A DNA stretch of 64,000 nt from Sorex araneus (GCF_027595985.1 NC_073303.1:374249803-374313802); one strand, 5' to 3'; shown: positions 1 through 12,061, counted from the stretch's first letter. Numbers and translations are program-made. Notes: generated by a model from the sequence alone, not told the origin.

Positions 1-1520
1 ATAATTTTAAAAAAAGAAGGAAAAAGAAATGAAGCATGCAGGCATTGACAAAGAGAAAGAGAAGGAAAGCCATCTACTCCCCCAGAGTCAGGCCCGTTAG
101 CCTGGCATTGAATCCTTAATTGTTAGATGCTGAGAAGAGGCAAGAGTCTCGAGGGGAATGGAGCAGCCAGGCTGTTGTAGGGCACGGACTGAGGAATTAG
201 ACTGTCGGGATCAAGACTCGGGCAGTGGATGACATGTGACCCACATGTTAATGAGACAGAAACTGCCCCAGTAGATTACTTCTACATTATTATTTCTGAG
301 TGATTATAATATCTACTGTGGATAATTAAAAATGTTTATTGGAATCAAAAAACTGTACTTTTCGGTCTAGTAATTTCATTTACTCATCATTCTACAAATA
401 TCATTTGAAAACTTAACTATCTTAGAACTAATGCTAGTCATAACAAAATAAAAGAATAGCAAAGAGTTGAGGTGGAATTAGATGTTAGGAATTCATTTTA
501 AAGAAACTTCTAGGAGTGATATTGCTAATTTGTTTCAAATTGCACATGAATAACAATGATGCTTATTCTTAAATGGATGGCAGTCTAACTTAAGACCATG
601 CAAATAAGCATGGTGTAATAATTTAAAATAATTCTGTAAACCTATGTGGCATCTTCATTGAGATATCAAAAATACTCTGATATGCAAATTTTATTAGAGG
701 AAAATTCACACATATTAAAGTAGACATATTTTATGTACACAGTTTGATTCATTCATACAAATGCAAACAGCCATAAGACTCATACACTTGTAAAGTCTTT
801 TCACCCTTGAAAGGATGAGCACTTTCTCAACCAATCATTTCATTCATTCCAGAACTGAATACTGGTTATATTTTTAGTTCAACATCTGAGCTTTTCTTGA
901 GACCTTCATTTAACTGGAATCATGCAGTTTGTAATTCTTGTGTCTTGACTATTTTCAAAAAGTGCATTGTGAGAATAAGCCACAATGTTACCCACATAAA
1001 AGTCTTTTTACTTCTGAGTATCATACTCTCATTTCATTAGTTTTTGTAGTGCAGATTTCAAATAGATGCCATTTCTATAATGATATGTACCATAAACTTA
1101 TACAATGCAACTACTTATTTCTAGATTCTCTCCTAGAATACCTAAAACATAATTTCAAATATCAGTTTATTTCAGATTCTCAACTCAGCAAATATGTTCA
1201 TTCCATAAATCCATACTTAAGACTATCCATTTAGCCTACCTGAAGTCAGTTATACTTCTACTTCATTTTCCATGCACATAATCAGAAGAGAGTCAAATAT
1301 TAATTCACAAATGCATTTAAAAGTTGTGTTTGGCTTTGATTAGATATACATTAAAAAATAAAGCAGGAATCTATTTTCTTCAAAAGGATAATATGAATCA
1401 CAGTTTAATGTGATGCTCTATTGAAATCTCCACCTGAGATTATTTACCTCAAAGAATGCTTAAGAAGAACCACATTACAAAGGAGAGATTTAAGACACAA
1501 AAAGAGTAGTATAACATGCA
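1..1520. other. Unique AT-rich intergenic DNA
   Basis: No repeat family, RNA gene or convincing coding region is visible. The 98-codon open frame at 938-1234 has no recognisable domain and lies in low-GC DNA, so I treat it as chance. Confidence 0.6.
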
Positions 1521-1526
1521 GACTGC

Positions 1527-1680
1527 AGAGGTATCACAGAGGTTAAGGCACTCACTTTGCTTGCAGTCCACCACGCATCAATTCCAGGCACCTCATCGGA
1601 TCCTCAGCACTGGCAGAGCAAGGGAAAGCGTAGGAGGGAAGGAAAGAAGGGAGGAGTGAAAGAGAGAAAGGAAAAAAAAT
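1527..1680 (+). mobile_element. Diverged tRNA-derived SINE (SINE-A-like) with purine tail
   Basis: A degenerate head ('ggtatcacagaggttaaggc') and B-box-like segment are followed by a GGA/GAAA-rich tail from about 1620 to 1680. The body after the head is too eroded for certain family assignment. Confidence 0.5.
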
Positions 1681-1782
1681 ATAAGAACCAAATAAATTAA
1701 TATTGCTACACTTATTTTCATCATTTAAGCACAGCCAAAACTAACAAACTTCATACAATGTTGTGCTTTCTCTTAGAATTAC

Positions 1783-2034
1783 ACTGTAGCACTGTAGCAC
1801 TGTCTTCCTGTTGTTCATTGATTTGCTCAAGTGGTCACCAGTAACGTCTCCATTGTGAGACTTGTTGTTACTGTTTTTGGTATATCGAATATACCACGGG
1901 AAGCTTGCCAGGCTCTGGTGTGCGGGCAAGATCCTCTTGGTAGCTTGCCGGGCTCTCCAAGAGGACAGAGGAATCAAACCTGGGTCGGCCACTGCAAGGC
2001 AAATGCCCTACCCGCTGTGCTGTCGCTCCATACC
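1783..2034 (-). mobile_element. SINE-B, full length
   Basis: Read on the minus strand it has the tRNA-like head, the body with two copies of the motif 'agagcctggcaagctacc' (slightly changed here), and a tail of TGCTACAG units (1783-1803 on plus). It is flanked by 'agaattac' (1775-1782) and 'agaattat' (2035-2042), a probable 8-bp target-site duplication with one change. Confidence 0.88.
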
Positions 2035-2309
2035 AGAATTATACTAGTAGAAAGAAACAAACTTTGTAAATTAACCATATTTCAAAATAAATGACTGGAA
2101 CTTTTGAAACTTTTGCATGGTCACTGGTAGAATTGTAGCAGACAAGAGCAGCAGTGGGAAATGATAAACAGATTTAGTCCAAACTCCCAACTTATTCTAG
2201 TTTATATAACTAAATAAATTAATGCAAAATGAAATTGGAGGATAACTTTATCTTTTTTTAATTTATTTTATTGAATCACCATGTGGAAAGTGACAAAGTT
2301 CTCAGGCTT

Positions 2310-2497
2310 GGGGCCGGAGCGATAGCACAGCGGGTAGGGTGTTTGCCTTGCACGCGGCCGACCTGGGTTCGATCCCTGGCATCCCATATGGTCCCCCAAG
2401 CACTGCCAGGAGCAATTCCTGAGTGCAAAGCCAGGAGTAACCCTTGAGCATCGCTGGGTGTGACCCAAAAAGCAAAAAAAAACAAAAAAAAAACAAA
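2310..2497 (+). mobile_element. SINE-A inserted in the composite element
   Basis: This is a well-preserved copy with an A-rich tail containing spaced C residues. The exact 17-bp duplication 'acaaagttctcaggctt' (2293-2309 and 2498-2514) is L1 3'UTR sequence, so this SINE is younger than its host element. Confidence 0.95.
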
Positions 2498-2951
2498 ACA
2501 AAGTTCTCAGGCTTATGTCTCAGTTATACAATGCTCAAACACCCATCCTTTCACCAGTGCCCATATTCCACCACCAAAAAAAAAAAAACAGTATACCTCC
2601 CACACTCCCACCCCCCACCCCCCACCCCCCCTGCATAACAGATAAATTTCACTTCCTTTTCTCTTTACCTTGATTACACTCCATATTTCAACACAAAACT
2701 CACTATTATTGTTGGAGGTTCAACACAGAACTCACTATTCTTATTGGAGTTTATCCCCCCAAAATACGGCCCTATTGACAAGGAAACATTTGATAATTAG
2801 TTTTCCACTAATGAGAATGAAGAGATATAAAGTTGGTCACGCGATTTAGGATTTCTGTATTTTAGTAATTAGTAATTTTAGGAATTAAGTCCAGGGAGAT
2901 TTAAGTTGGAAATTGCATCATTTCCCTTACTGGAGCAGCATGGAGCAAAAG

Positions 2952-3350
2952 CTTAATTCACAGTCTGGAGACATGGCTGCAAGCACTCGCTGGGACCCCA
3001 AGTAATATACCTGGCTCTGTATCCTGGTCGTTCAGCAGCAAAGCGGCTGTACAAAGGCATAGCCACCCGGGTTGAATCTCAGCGGAGCTCGAGCTGGCAC
3101 CTGCCCGAACTCTGAACTTAGTGGTGCGGGAGAAAAATAAAATGTGTTTTGAACTTGAAACGGCGGGACGCTTGGGCAGTCTCGGGCCGGGGCCTGGCCC
3201 GGTGCCGGTTCGAGCTCCACCGAGATTCGACCCAGGTGGCCATGCCTTTGCACAGCCGCTTTGCTGCTGAAGGACCAGGATCCAGAGCCAGATATACTAC
3301 TTGGGGTCCCAGCAAATGCTTGCAGCCAAGTCTTCAGACTGTGAACTAAG
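2952..3350. repeat. Long inverted repeat (150-bp arms, 99-bp loop)
   Basis: Arms are 2952-3101 and 3201-3350. They align end to end without gaps; roughly 133 of 150 positions agree, and most differences are transitions. The outer ends coincide with the 5' end of the composite element, so a transcript would begin with a long imperfect hairpin. Confidence 0.9.
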
Positions 3351-3384
3351 AATAACTTTATCTTAATGATAAGAAATTTTTTTT

Positions 3385-3630
3385 ACTGTCACTGTCACTG
3401 TCATCCCGTTGTTGATCAATTTGCTCGAGCGGGCACCAGTAATTTCTCCATTGTGAGACTTGTTGTTACTGTTTTTGGCATATCCAATATGCCATGGGGA
3501 GCTTGCCAAGCTCTGCCATGCGGGCACGATACTCTTGGTAGCTTGCCGAGCTCTCAGTAAGGAGCGGAGGAATCAAACACGGTCAGCCACGTGAAAGGTG
3601 AAAGCCCTACCACTGTGCTATTGCTCCTGA
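3385..3630 (-). mobile_element. SINE-B
   Basis: It starts (plus strand) with three TGTCAC units of the tail and ends in the complement of the tRNA-like head at 'ctattgctcc'. It lies only about 20 bp from the end of the preceding composite element. No clear target duplication was found. Confidence 0.85.
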
Positions 3631-4036
3631 GAACAAAATGAGGTAAAACAAAATATTTAGGATAAACTTAATGGTTTATTGTAGGAGAAATGAGTGTATA
3701 AATTATTCTGAGTGTGAGAATTAGTGAAGACCATCAAATGTTAACCTGGAGGGGAAAATCTCTAGAAAATATCACAGTTTTCTGTGCAAACTATTCTAAA
3801 TTTCTAAACCATGTATCACTACCTCTAATAAGTAAATAAATTATAATATCAAAATTAAGAAGGGGAAGGTATCCTCTCTAAAGTAATTTTAAAAAAATCT
3901 GGATGAAAATAAAATGAGTCATTGGCTCTTAGAACTACTTTAAGACTTTAAACAGCACTATGTGTGCTTTTAAAAGATTAAATAATGTTAAATCCATGGT
4001 TCTCATTCAGTTTATGTTTCATAACATTATGCAACT
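3631..4036. other. Unique AT-rich DNA
   Basis: Nothing recognisable apart from short A/T runs. Confidence 0.6.
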
Positions 4037-4089
4037 TCTGTCTCTCTGTCTCTCTGTCTCTCTGTCTCTCTGTCTCTCTGTCTCTCTCT

Positions 4090-4129
<40 letters not shown>
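4037..4129. repeat. Compound microsatellite (CTGTCTCT)n-(TC)n-(GT)n
   Basis: Seven or so CTGTCTCT-like units pass into TC and then an uninterrupted GT tract (about 4093-4128). It abuts the tail end of a minus-strand SINE-A, so it probably grew from that tail. Confidence 0.95.
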
Positions 4130-4283
4130 TCGCATCCATTAGTGCTCACAGCTTACTCTTGGCTCTGTGCAAAGGAATGATTTCTGCCTGTGCTTGGAGA
4201 ACTGCACGCAGTGTGAGAGATACAACTAGGATTGACTTTGTGCTAGACAATTGCCTTACCCATTGTACTATCTCTTCAGCCCT
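4130..4283 (-). mobile_element. Old SINE-A
   Basis: On the minus strand the head 'gggctgaagagatagtacaa' is clear and the body 'cacagagccaagagtaagc' is recognisable. It is diverged throughout. Confidence 0.8.
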
Positions 4284-5328
4284 GCAATTTTTTAAGGAAC
4301 TAGGTATCTCACAAACTAATTGTATTATGGTTATTAAACAAACAATTCTGGATATTCCTTCGGGAAAAAAATCTTCACAGGTTAAGAGCCTGTCTGTGGA
4401 ACGGGGAGGTAGGGAGCAGACCCCAAACTGGGCTCTGATTCAAAAGCAGGAATCTCACGACTGAAAATTTTGCATTCTTTAATTTCTCCCAAATTGTGTA
4501 TATCTAATGGACAAAACTTAACCAAAATCACATAGGAGAATAATGCTTGCCTCATTGAGGAAAATCAAAATGTATGATGAAGTGGCATCTGTTGTCAAGG
4601 AACAAAATAATAAACCTTAATTTGGCTACTTTAATCAAGTTAACAATAAAGAACATTCAAATCATGCCCGTGTGGATGAGGAGTGACATTTCTCATTCGT
4701 TTAGCTTGGGTTCGAGGCCATGCTTCATGCGTCAGACCAGGGTCCAGTGCTGGGAGTCAGCAGTGAGCATATAAAGTCACTGTGATCATTGCATTTCCAG
4801 CACAGAAATGCTTTTCCAAAATAACACCAAAACATGCACGCTTTTCCCTGGTCTCAATGGCAGCAGCCTGCCTTGAGATTGAGTCAAATGGGAAGCAAAC
4901 CTAACCTCCAGAGTCAGATTAGACACATTATTTAGCAATGATGTTGCACAGTCAATGAGTAATAATTTGTGTACTGGAAATAATTTGAGTCACAAAACAA
5001 AACCTAAAACATAAAAATAAAGAGAGAAAATATAGTCTAAAAATACGGTTGGAATGATTTCATGAAGAAAGGTCATTTTTTGATGAAAGAGAGCAAAGTA
5101 AGCCAGTTGGTGAAGACCAGTTGAGATTTCTCCGTTTCGGTACTTCAGTACCTTCTCATCCTCCCGACTGGAAAGATGCTTCACTTTAAACAGCTGACAG
5201 TTCCGATGCCTTTGTCCTTGAGATCTACCCTGCTCCCGTGTGAAGGCCTTTAATGGCATTTCAGGTTGTCTTAATACAGTCACTTTCAAATGTCTTTGGC
5301 CTTTTTCTTTCTCTCCTCTTGACTTTTG
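4284..5328. other. Unique DNA
   Basis: No repeat family or gene recognised. The longest open frame (131 codons on minus, 4990-5385) runs into the neighbouring SINE and is not credible as a gene. Confidence 0.55.
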
Positions 5329-5341
5329 AAAAAGCCTTTGG

Positions 5342-5508
5342 CAGGGCTGGAGTGTAGCACAGCGGGTAGAGAGCTTGCCTTGCATGCAGCTGACCCGGGT
5401 TCAATTCCCAGCATCCATATAGTCTCCCGAGCTCCTCCAGGAGTAATTCCTGAGTGCAGAGCCAGGAGTAACCCCTGAGCATCGCTGAGTATGACCCCCC
5501 CCCAAAAA
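5342..5508 (+). mobile_element. SINE-A with target duplication
   Basis: Full head and body; the tail begins with a run of nine Cs before the As. Flanks share 'aaaaagcctttgg' (5329-5341 and 5509-5521). Confidence 0.92.
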
Positions 5509-5539
5509 AAAAAGCCTTTGGTAAGGTAATAAAAACGAT

Positions 5540-6330
5540 TACTGTCTGTTACTATCACCCTGTTCATCAATTTACTCTAGCAGGTGCCAGTAACATCTCC
5601 ACTCATCCCAGCCCTGAGATTTTAGCAGCCTCTCCTTCCTTGTCTTGCACAACAATCAGAGGCTCTTTCAGGGCCAGGGGAATGAAACCTGCTATTGTTA
5701 CTGTTTTTTTTTTTTTTAATTGAATCACCATGTGGAAAGCTACAAAGCTTTCAGGCTTAAGTCTCAGTTGCACAATGTTCAAACACCTATCACTTCACCA
5801 GTGCACATATTCCACCACCAAGAACCACAGTAAACCTCCCCCAACACCCCCACCCTCCAGCTCCTCACCCCACCTGTGTAGCTGATAAATTTCACTTTAC
5901 TTTCTGTTTACTTTGATTACATTCAATATTTAAACAAAAAACTCACTATTATTGTTTGGAGATCCCCCCCAAAGTCATGAAATTTGCATATAAGTGGATC
6001 AACATGGAAACTATCATGTTGAGTGAAATGAGTCAGAAAGAAAGAGACAGACATAGAAATATTGCACTCATCTGTGGAATATAATGTAGCACAGAGGTAT
6101 GAGCTAGCAATGATGCAACTTCTGGCAGAAATTTCTCTGGACTTAGTTACTAAAATACTAAAATACAGAAATCCAAAACCTTGCAGCCTCTATTGTGGCC
6201 ACACGACCTCATATCTCTTCATTCTCAGTATTGTTACAGTTTTTGGCATATTGAATACGCCACAGGAAGCTTGCCAGGCTCTGCCGTGCAGGTAGGATAC
6301 TCTTGGTAGCTTGGTGGGCTCTCCAAGATA
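5540..6330 (-). mobile_element. SINE-B long variant, split by an L1
   Basis: Left part 5540-5708 (plus strand) carries the 3' region including the extra internal block that the ordinary SINE-B lacks ('cccagccctgagattttagc'). The right part, 6229-6330, resumes with 'gtttttggcatattgaatac' and the repeated 'agcttgccaggctct' segment. The split point is the duplicated 'tattgttac(t/a)gttttt' (5693-5708 and 6229-6244). Confidence 0.85.
5709..6228 (-). mobile_element. 5'-inverted (twin-primed) L1 fragment
   Basis: The poly-T and minus-strand 3'UTR (5709 to about 5970) are joined to a plus-strand segment (5971-6228). The plus segment covers the end of ORF2, its stop codon and the first part of the 3'UTR. 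About 50 bp of 3'UTR is missing between the two pieces. A 16-bp target duplication with one mismatch surrounds it. This is the standard structure left by twin priming. Confidence 0.9.
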
Positions 6331-6372
6331 TATTATACACACACACACATATGTATATTTCCCTCTATGATT

Positions 6373-6953
6373 TTATGGAAAATGGGTAGGGAGTGTCCTA
6401 TGATGTGTTGTGAGGCGCGCAATCCAGGAATATGTTCTCTCATGTATGAGGTTCAGCTGGAGTGTGTGGAAAGCAGCCTGAGGCATGGTGGTGGTTGAGT
6501 TGTGGAGGTCGGCTGCCCAGGTTTGGTCCCTTGGGGCAGGGAGGGCTCCCACCCACCCACCCCCTCTGGGGCACCCCGAGTAGAAACAGCCTGGCGTGGA
6601 GTCCGGTAGCACGGTTATGGGAGTCTCGTTTTATGCTCCCTTCCTGAAGAAGCAGCCGTGAGTTGGGGGTGGGGGGGTTGTCAATGAGAAGATTACCTGG
6701 CGCTGGCAGGAGGTGGCTTATGGGTGTGACCTGTGGATTACCAGAGACTGGGGGAAGCAGGCAGAGGGTCTCTGTTCCTGGGTCCCATTGAGCCCACAGT
6801 CCAAGATCACAAAGTTCCACATTACCTGGGTTCCGTGGGACTTCGCTCATGCGTGAGGCCCTGCCCGAGCGTGTGGGAAGCAGCCTGGAGCATGGCAGCA
6901 GCTGGATAGTGGAGGTCGGCTGCTGCTGCTGGCGGGACCCATAAGGAGCTAAT
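6373..6953 (+). repeat. Unclassified GC-rich repeat, period about 407 bp
   Basis: An internal direct repeat begins at 'ctcatgtatgagg' (about 6439) and again at 'ctcatgcgtgagg' (6846), each followed by 'gg(a)aagcagcctg' and 'tggaggtcggctg'. Partial copies occur at 24415-24575 (minus) and 28255-28485 (plus). I do not recognise the family; a monomeric L1 5'UTR, an LTR or a dispersed satellite unit are all possible. Confidence 0.7.
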
Positions 6954-7108
6954 TTTTTTTTCAAATCCCTAATCTCATGAATTAAGCCACATTCCAATTC
7001 ATTACATGTTTTAGATGTTTAGGATTCTATTTTCCTGAAGTTTCCTGGTATTTATTAAACCTAACCATTCCACATAACGTTGCAACCCTATAACATAACC
7101 AGTTTGAG

Positions 7109-7401
7109 GCCAGAGTGATAGAATAGCAGGAGACTGTTTGCCTTGCACCTAGCTGACATGGGTTCAATCCCCGGCATCTCATATGCTCCCTCAAGCCTGC
7201 TACGAGTGATCCCTCTCCAGGGTAAGCCCTGAGCATTACTTGGTGTGACACCAAAACAATATCTATATATCTGTATCTCTCTATATATACATATGTATAG
7301 TTAAGTATACATACACATATATACATTGTTAAGTATACACACATACATGTACATATACACATACTTATGTATATGCCTATATACATATACATATATGTAT
7401 A
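7109..7401 (+). mobile_element. SINE-A with tail expanded into an AT microsatellite
   Basis: Diverged SINE body (7109-7255) is followed by about 145 bp of TATA/CATA repeats. The duplication 'aaccagtttgag' lies at 7097-7108 and 7402-7413, outside the microsatellite, so the repeat tract belongs to the SINE insertion. Confidence 0.9.
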
Positions 7402-7469
7402 AACCAGTTTGAGAGCTTGCAATAATTTCTGTCTGTCAGCCTAGCATAATATAGCAAGTACCGCTTAAA

Positions 7470-7600
7470 TTTTTTTTTTGATTATCAGGAGCAGAGCAGA
7501 GGGAGGTGCGCCCGCTGTGGTTCGATTTGGTTTGTTATTCCTGGACTGAACCAGGACTTCACTCACACAAGGCTTTTGTTCTACCAGTATGCTCCATTAG
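7470..7600 (-). mobile_element. Old SINE-A remnant
   Basis: The segment from 'gaaccaggacttcactcaca' to 'agtatgctcca' follows the complement of the SINE-A head at conserved spacing, but is heavily diverged. Confidence 0.45.
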
Positions 7601-7612
7601 GAGATAGGGGAA

Positions 7613-7662
7613 AGTGAGAGAGAGACAGAGAGACAGAGAGAGATACTGAGAGACAGAGAGAA
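7613..7662. repeat. GA-rich microsatellite
   Basis: Interrupted (GAGACA)n/(GA)n tract. Confidence 0.9.
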
Positions 7663-10600
7663 GTAGCTGAAAATAAGAACTAAATCTAGTAGTGTTTTAG
7701 AGCCTACTGTGTAACTCTCTTGTGATAACAGAACATTTGGGGTTTTAAAATAGATATTGGTTATATATGCATAAAATCTTTACACTCTCTTTTGCAGTAT
7801 TATTCAAGAGTTCTCCAGAGAAATGGCACATAAAATATAAATAGATTTTTATAAGGAAGAATTTCTTAGGAAGAATTGGTTTGCATGACTATGGAACCTG
7901 GTAATTCCCACCAGGAAGCATTTGCACACTGGGTGTCAGGAAAGTTAGGATTAGTTTCCCGTCAGAGGGTGAAGGATCCGGTGTGCAAGGGCATTCGTCC
8001 TGCTCCAAGAGCCAGAGGAGATGGGGTGAGATGCTTCTTGGTTCTAGCCAGCCCTCGGCAGACTGGCTAGGGCTCAGAATGACCATCAACTGGGTTGAGT
8101 CCACTGATTCCAGGGGTAACCTCCCAGGAAAGACCCCTCCACTCACACGTGCAGGCGCAACCAGAAATGTCTCACCAGATCTCTGGGCATCTCTGATCCA
8201 GTCAAGAGGACACTGAAACCCATGCCACCCTTGACTCACTCAATGCAATGCATGATCAGGCTGGGGGGCGGGACAGGGGGTGGTGATAGTAGGTTGCTAT
8301 AATGACTGTTTTTATTTTAGTGGCTTATTATAATGGTTGTCTTTTATTTTTATTTTTGTTTGACTGATTAAAGATAGTGTGGACTTCACTGCATTAGAAG
8401 ACAACTGGATCAAATCTGCCAGGATGCATCTGGACCACATGCCCCCAGAAACAGGATGCCTCTGGTAAACCTTGGTGCAGCTGGAAGAAGTGGGACACTT
8501 CCTACACAGGGCAAGTGTAAACATTCTTGGAATGTCTGACAGACTACACACCACCAGAGCTCAAAATTCCTAAAGAAAGAAAGACGTGTGTGGCCAACAC
8601 CAGCTTCAGGCCGGAAGTGTTGGAGGAGAGAGGTCCTACTCCTCCTTCCTGGCCTCTGGGATTTATGCATTCCTCGTTGTAGGCTGGTGACTTCCATCTC
8701 TGGTAAGAAAGCTGTCTGGGAGATAAAAACGCACTTTTCTTTCATGTGCAATAGGACCAGGTGAGAAGAACCCATTCCAGGGAACCTCTCCAAGAAATTT
8801 CTCGAGGTAAAGAGTCGTGGAGATGTTTTCTCTGCCAGACTCCCAGCTCAGGGAAGATTGACAGCACCTTGGAGGTAAATGGGCAGGATGTGCCCTTGGG
8901 TAGAGCAGAGGGTTAGAGTCTGGGACAAGCCGCCCGGGCCACCCACATACTGTTTACCATGGGGTTTCCAGAGCCATGCAGGGCTCAGGGAGAAATAACA
9001 CAGAGCCCAAGACTTACATATAAAAGCTAAAGTGTGTGATTTATCTGCAGCACAGTGAAGAGGAACATGAAGGTGACCCAAATCTTACCTTCAATTCATC
9101 AGCCACCGAGACATTTGGAGTACATAATGATTTGCAAAGCCACAAATAGGGGCTTATGTTCTTTTCTGTCTATTTCAGCAAGAGTCACTGAGGAGAATTT
9201 TTTTGCAAGTGTGTTTGTTCAAAAGCATGGAGAAACAAAGTAAACAATTCGAGTCCTGTTGAAGAGAAATAATTACATGGGGTTGTTGAAATGTGTAGGT
9301 ACGGTGAAACATTTTAGAGGATGTTTGGTTATAGTCAGCATGGATTAACAGAAAACATCATTCTTGATATGAATCATTTATTCATTCTTTTAGGCCCCAA
9401 CAAGCCACACATTACCAGATACAAGCTTCTGCTTCTCAAGTGATGCTTTCTCAGCAGTGGGACTAATAATGGTTCACCATTTGGTTATGTTGTATTCTTG
9501 CCTATGAGGAGTTGTCTGGTGTGTTTTAGGTTATGAGGAAGAAACCCAGGTCTCTGCCCACTAGATGGGCATTCTTTTTGTGTGACTCTCAAAAGAATAG
9601 CAGGCTATCACTGTTTATTGAGGAATGTCCCCCTCTCAGCAGGAAAAGATGACCCCCTGACCCTTACTTCCTCATGAAAAGTACTATTTTCTGGTAATGA
9701 GTTTATAAACTTAAATTCAACCTTCTGGATTTATCTCAGATGTGTGTTAAGGAAGTGACACAGATGTGTGTTAAGGAAAGTAAAGGTCTTAGGTTCCTTT
9801 GTTAAGTTTCTTAGCATTGTGCAAGCCCAGAATGTGAAAAAATCTGTATTAGAGTTAAATCTATACTAATATTTAACTGTTAAAAACCACACTGATTTGG
9901 TTGCTTTAAGATGATTGTACAACTTCTCTCTGAGGTGAATGTTAGATGAGCTAGTGTGGCAATCATTTTTCAATTTGTGAATAAATAGATTGAAGTAATT
10001 GAACTAATATCACCCCATACACCTGAATTGTATTCAATGATGCCTGTCATTTCTCTGAAAGAAGAAAAAGCGGATATTTCATAAGCTTGTTAGATAGACT
10101 AGAGCAAATCACTGATTGCTTTTTAAAAAATAATGTCAATGCTGAAAGTGGTATTTAGGATATTTTATTAAAATAAGAAGGATCACCAAAGGCTTCTTAG
10201 GAGTCAAACATAAAAATGTGACTTTGACTCTTTAGAAAAAGATATTAATATTTTTAATTCCAGAAAGGGAATAAATAAGAAAAAACAGTAATCCCTTTTC
10301 TTTGTCTATTGTGATAGTAAAAAGTTTTCCTGTTAATTGTGCTTCTTTGTTCCAGGATGATGTAGATGATGTGAAAAAAGCATTCTATTGTAGACTTTCT
10401 TTTTCAGAAAAAAAAATCACTATTCTTATACTTGAAATATGTTTTTCAAGTTGTCCATAGTAAATTATACATAGAAAAATTATAAAACAGATGAAAGTGC
10501 AAAAATGAAGACCTTATAAATGATAAAACTGGTCAACCATTTCTCTATTGTAGTCTGAAAAAAACTTATCCAGATAACATGAATTTATTTCTTCTTCAGG

Positions 10601-11190
10601 GAAAGAAGACACGCAAAGTGAACTAATCTCTATAGTCATAAAAATCATGTTTTAAAATCAATAAGTTCCTGGGTACCATCTTCAAGGCTGAAGAGAATCA
10701 TAGCCAGTGTGATTTCGTTCAATGTTTCCCAATATATCTATCTATATATATATTAGGGGTTTTTATTTATTCACACAAGACACTTCTCTATAGCAGTAAA
10801 CCTCAGAGAATTATCCATGAAAACATTGTCTGGAAGAAACTCACATGAAAAGTTTAAAGCAGTGATTCCGTACCATTGCTCAGATTAAGGTTTTTTTTTT
10901 TTTTTATCTCTGGTATTACTGCATGATAAAGAAAATCAAATAAATTTCACTCATGAGTTTTCCCCCAGAGCTGCTGATTGACAGTGAAAATGTCAAGAGA
11001 AGATAAGTGTGCATTTCCTGCAGTGGCTTTGAGGCTCATAACTAAGCATTTACCTCTCCAGCAATGGGAGAGATTGCAAGATAGGCTGGAGGAAGAAGGC
11101 AGCATCTCACTCCGGAGTAGACAAGCTCACGTGGACTTACACAATAACCAGTGCAGAACTGACTACGGAGGAGAGTTGGAAGAGCCACCA
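7663..11190. other. Unique DNA, no repeat or gene recognised
   Basis: Around 7.9-8.9 kb base composition is more balanced and a 127-codon minus-strand frame exists (8410-8793), but it has no recognisable domain. A short imperfect tandem duplication lies at about 9735-9783, built on 'cagatgtgtgttaaggaa'. The rest is AT-rich. Confidence 0.55.
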
Positions 11191-11205
11191 TAAAATGACA
11201 ATATA

Positions 11206-11383
11206 GGGGGCTGGAGCGATAGGACAGCAGGTAGGGTGCTTGCCTTGCATGCGGCCTACCTGGGTTCGATTCCCAGCATCTCATATGGTCCCCGAGCATC
11301 ACCAGGAGTAATTCCTGAGTGCAGAGCCAGGAGTAACCCCTGAGCATCACTGGATGTGGCCCAAAAAGCAAAATAAAATATAA
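11206..11383 (+). mobile_element. SINE-A with target duplication
   Basis: Complete copy. Flanks 'taaaatgacaata' (11191-11203) and 'taaaatggcaata' (11384-11396) differ at one base. Confidence 0.93.
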
Positions 11384-11681
11384 TAAAATGGCAATACATA
11401 AGCAATATTTAAATCAATGCGGATGTGACATTGTTAAGGGATGTTTGGGCCCAAGCCAGATCAAGTAAGTTTAATTTTCCCTTACTAGGTTCAGCTAATA
11501 ACCGTTGGCCATGACATAAACCAGGGAAAAGTAAAGAGAACGTAGATTGGTGTAGGATATCCAGACCCAAGTGTTAATATCACAGAAAGGTCCTAGATTT
11601 TCTCTTTGTCCATGTATCTCCTGGACAGGGTACTGACCAAACTGACAGATGTCAATCAATCTCCTCAGAAGACTGCTTTCT

Positions 11682-12040
11682 CCATTGCAAGGATAGCACA
11701 GGGGGTCAGATTCTTGGCTTGTATGCTGTCAAGTCTGGTTTGATGTTTTGGTTTTCTGTTTGCTAGATTTTGTTTTGGGGCAACCCCCAGCAGTGCTCAG
11801 GACTTAATCCTGGCTCTACAGTCAGGAATGATTCCTGGCCGTGCCGGGGGGACCATATGGACTGCCAGGGATCAAACCTGGGTCAGCTGAGTACAAGGCA
11901 AATAAATTCCCTATCTGCTGTACTGTGGCTCTAGCCCCAACCAATTCTGGCTTAAATCCCTGACACTGTATATGGGCACTTGAGCACTGCCAGGGGTGAT
12001 CCTAAGCACAGAAACAGGAGTAAGCACTGCTGGATGTGGG
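11682..12040 (+). mobile_element. Old SINE-A interrupted by a second SINE-A
   Basis: Head at 11682-11745 and body at 11939-12040 belong to one plus-strand copy. The interruption falls in the stretch after the B box. The purine tract that follows is its expanded tail. Confidence 0.75.
11746..11938 (-). mobile_element. SINE-A nested in an older SINE-A
   Basis: A minus-strand copy with a T-rich start and the complement of the head ending at 'ctctagcccc'. Flanks resemble each other weakly ('tctggtttgatg' and 'tctggcttaaat'). Confidence 0.75.
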
Positions 12041-12061
12041 GAAAAGAGGAGGATGAGAAAC

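Larger units (their letters stand above)
2255..3351 (-). mobile_element. Composite L1-derived element with GC-rich 5' inverted repeat
   Basis: The unit is bounded by an exact 13-bp duplication, 'ataactttatctt', at 2242-2254 and 3352-3364. On the minus strand the order is a GC-rich 5' module (3351-2952), then L1 3'UTR homologous to the copy at 49950-50434, then an A-rich tail (poly-T at the left edge). There is no ORF1 or ORF2 between the two parts. The 5' module is an inverted repeat: 2952-3101 pairs with 3201-3350 without gaps and about 17 mismatches by eye, leaving a 99-bp loop. A SINE-A sits inside the L1 part. It could be a non-autonomous SVA-like family, or an L1 whose RNA was spliced between 5' and 3' UTR. 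Confidence 0.8.

Noticed and set aside
4680..4760. tRNA-like 'gggttcgaggcc' at 4709
   Set aside because: No cloverleaf, A box or SINE context around it.
8410..8793. 127-codon minus-strand open frame in balanced-GC DNA
   Set aside because: No recognisable motif or exon structure.
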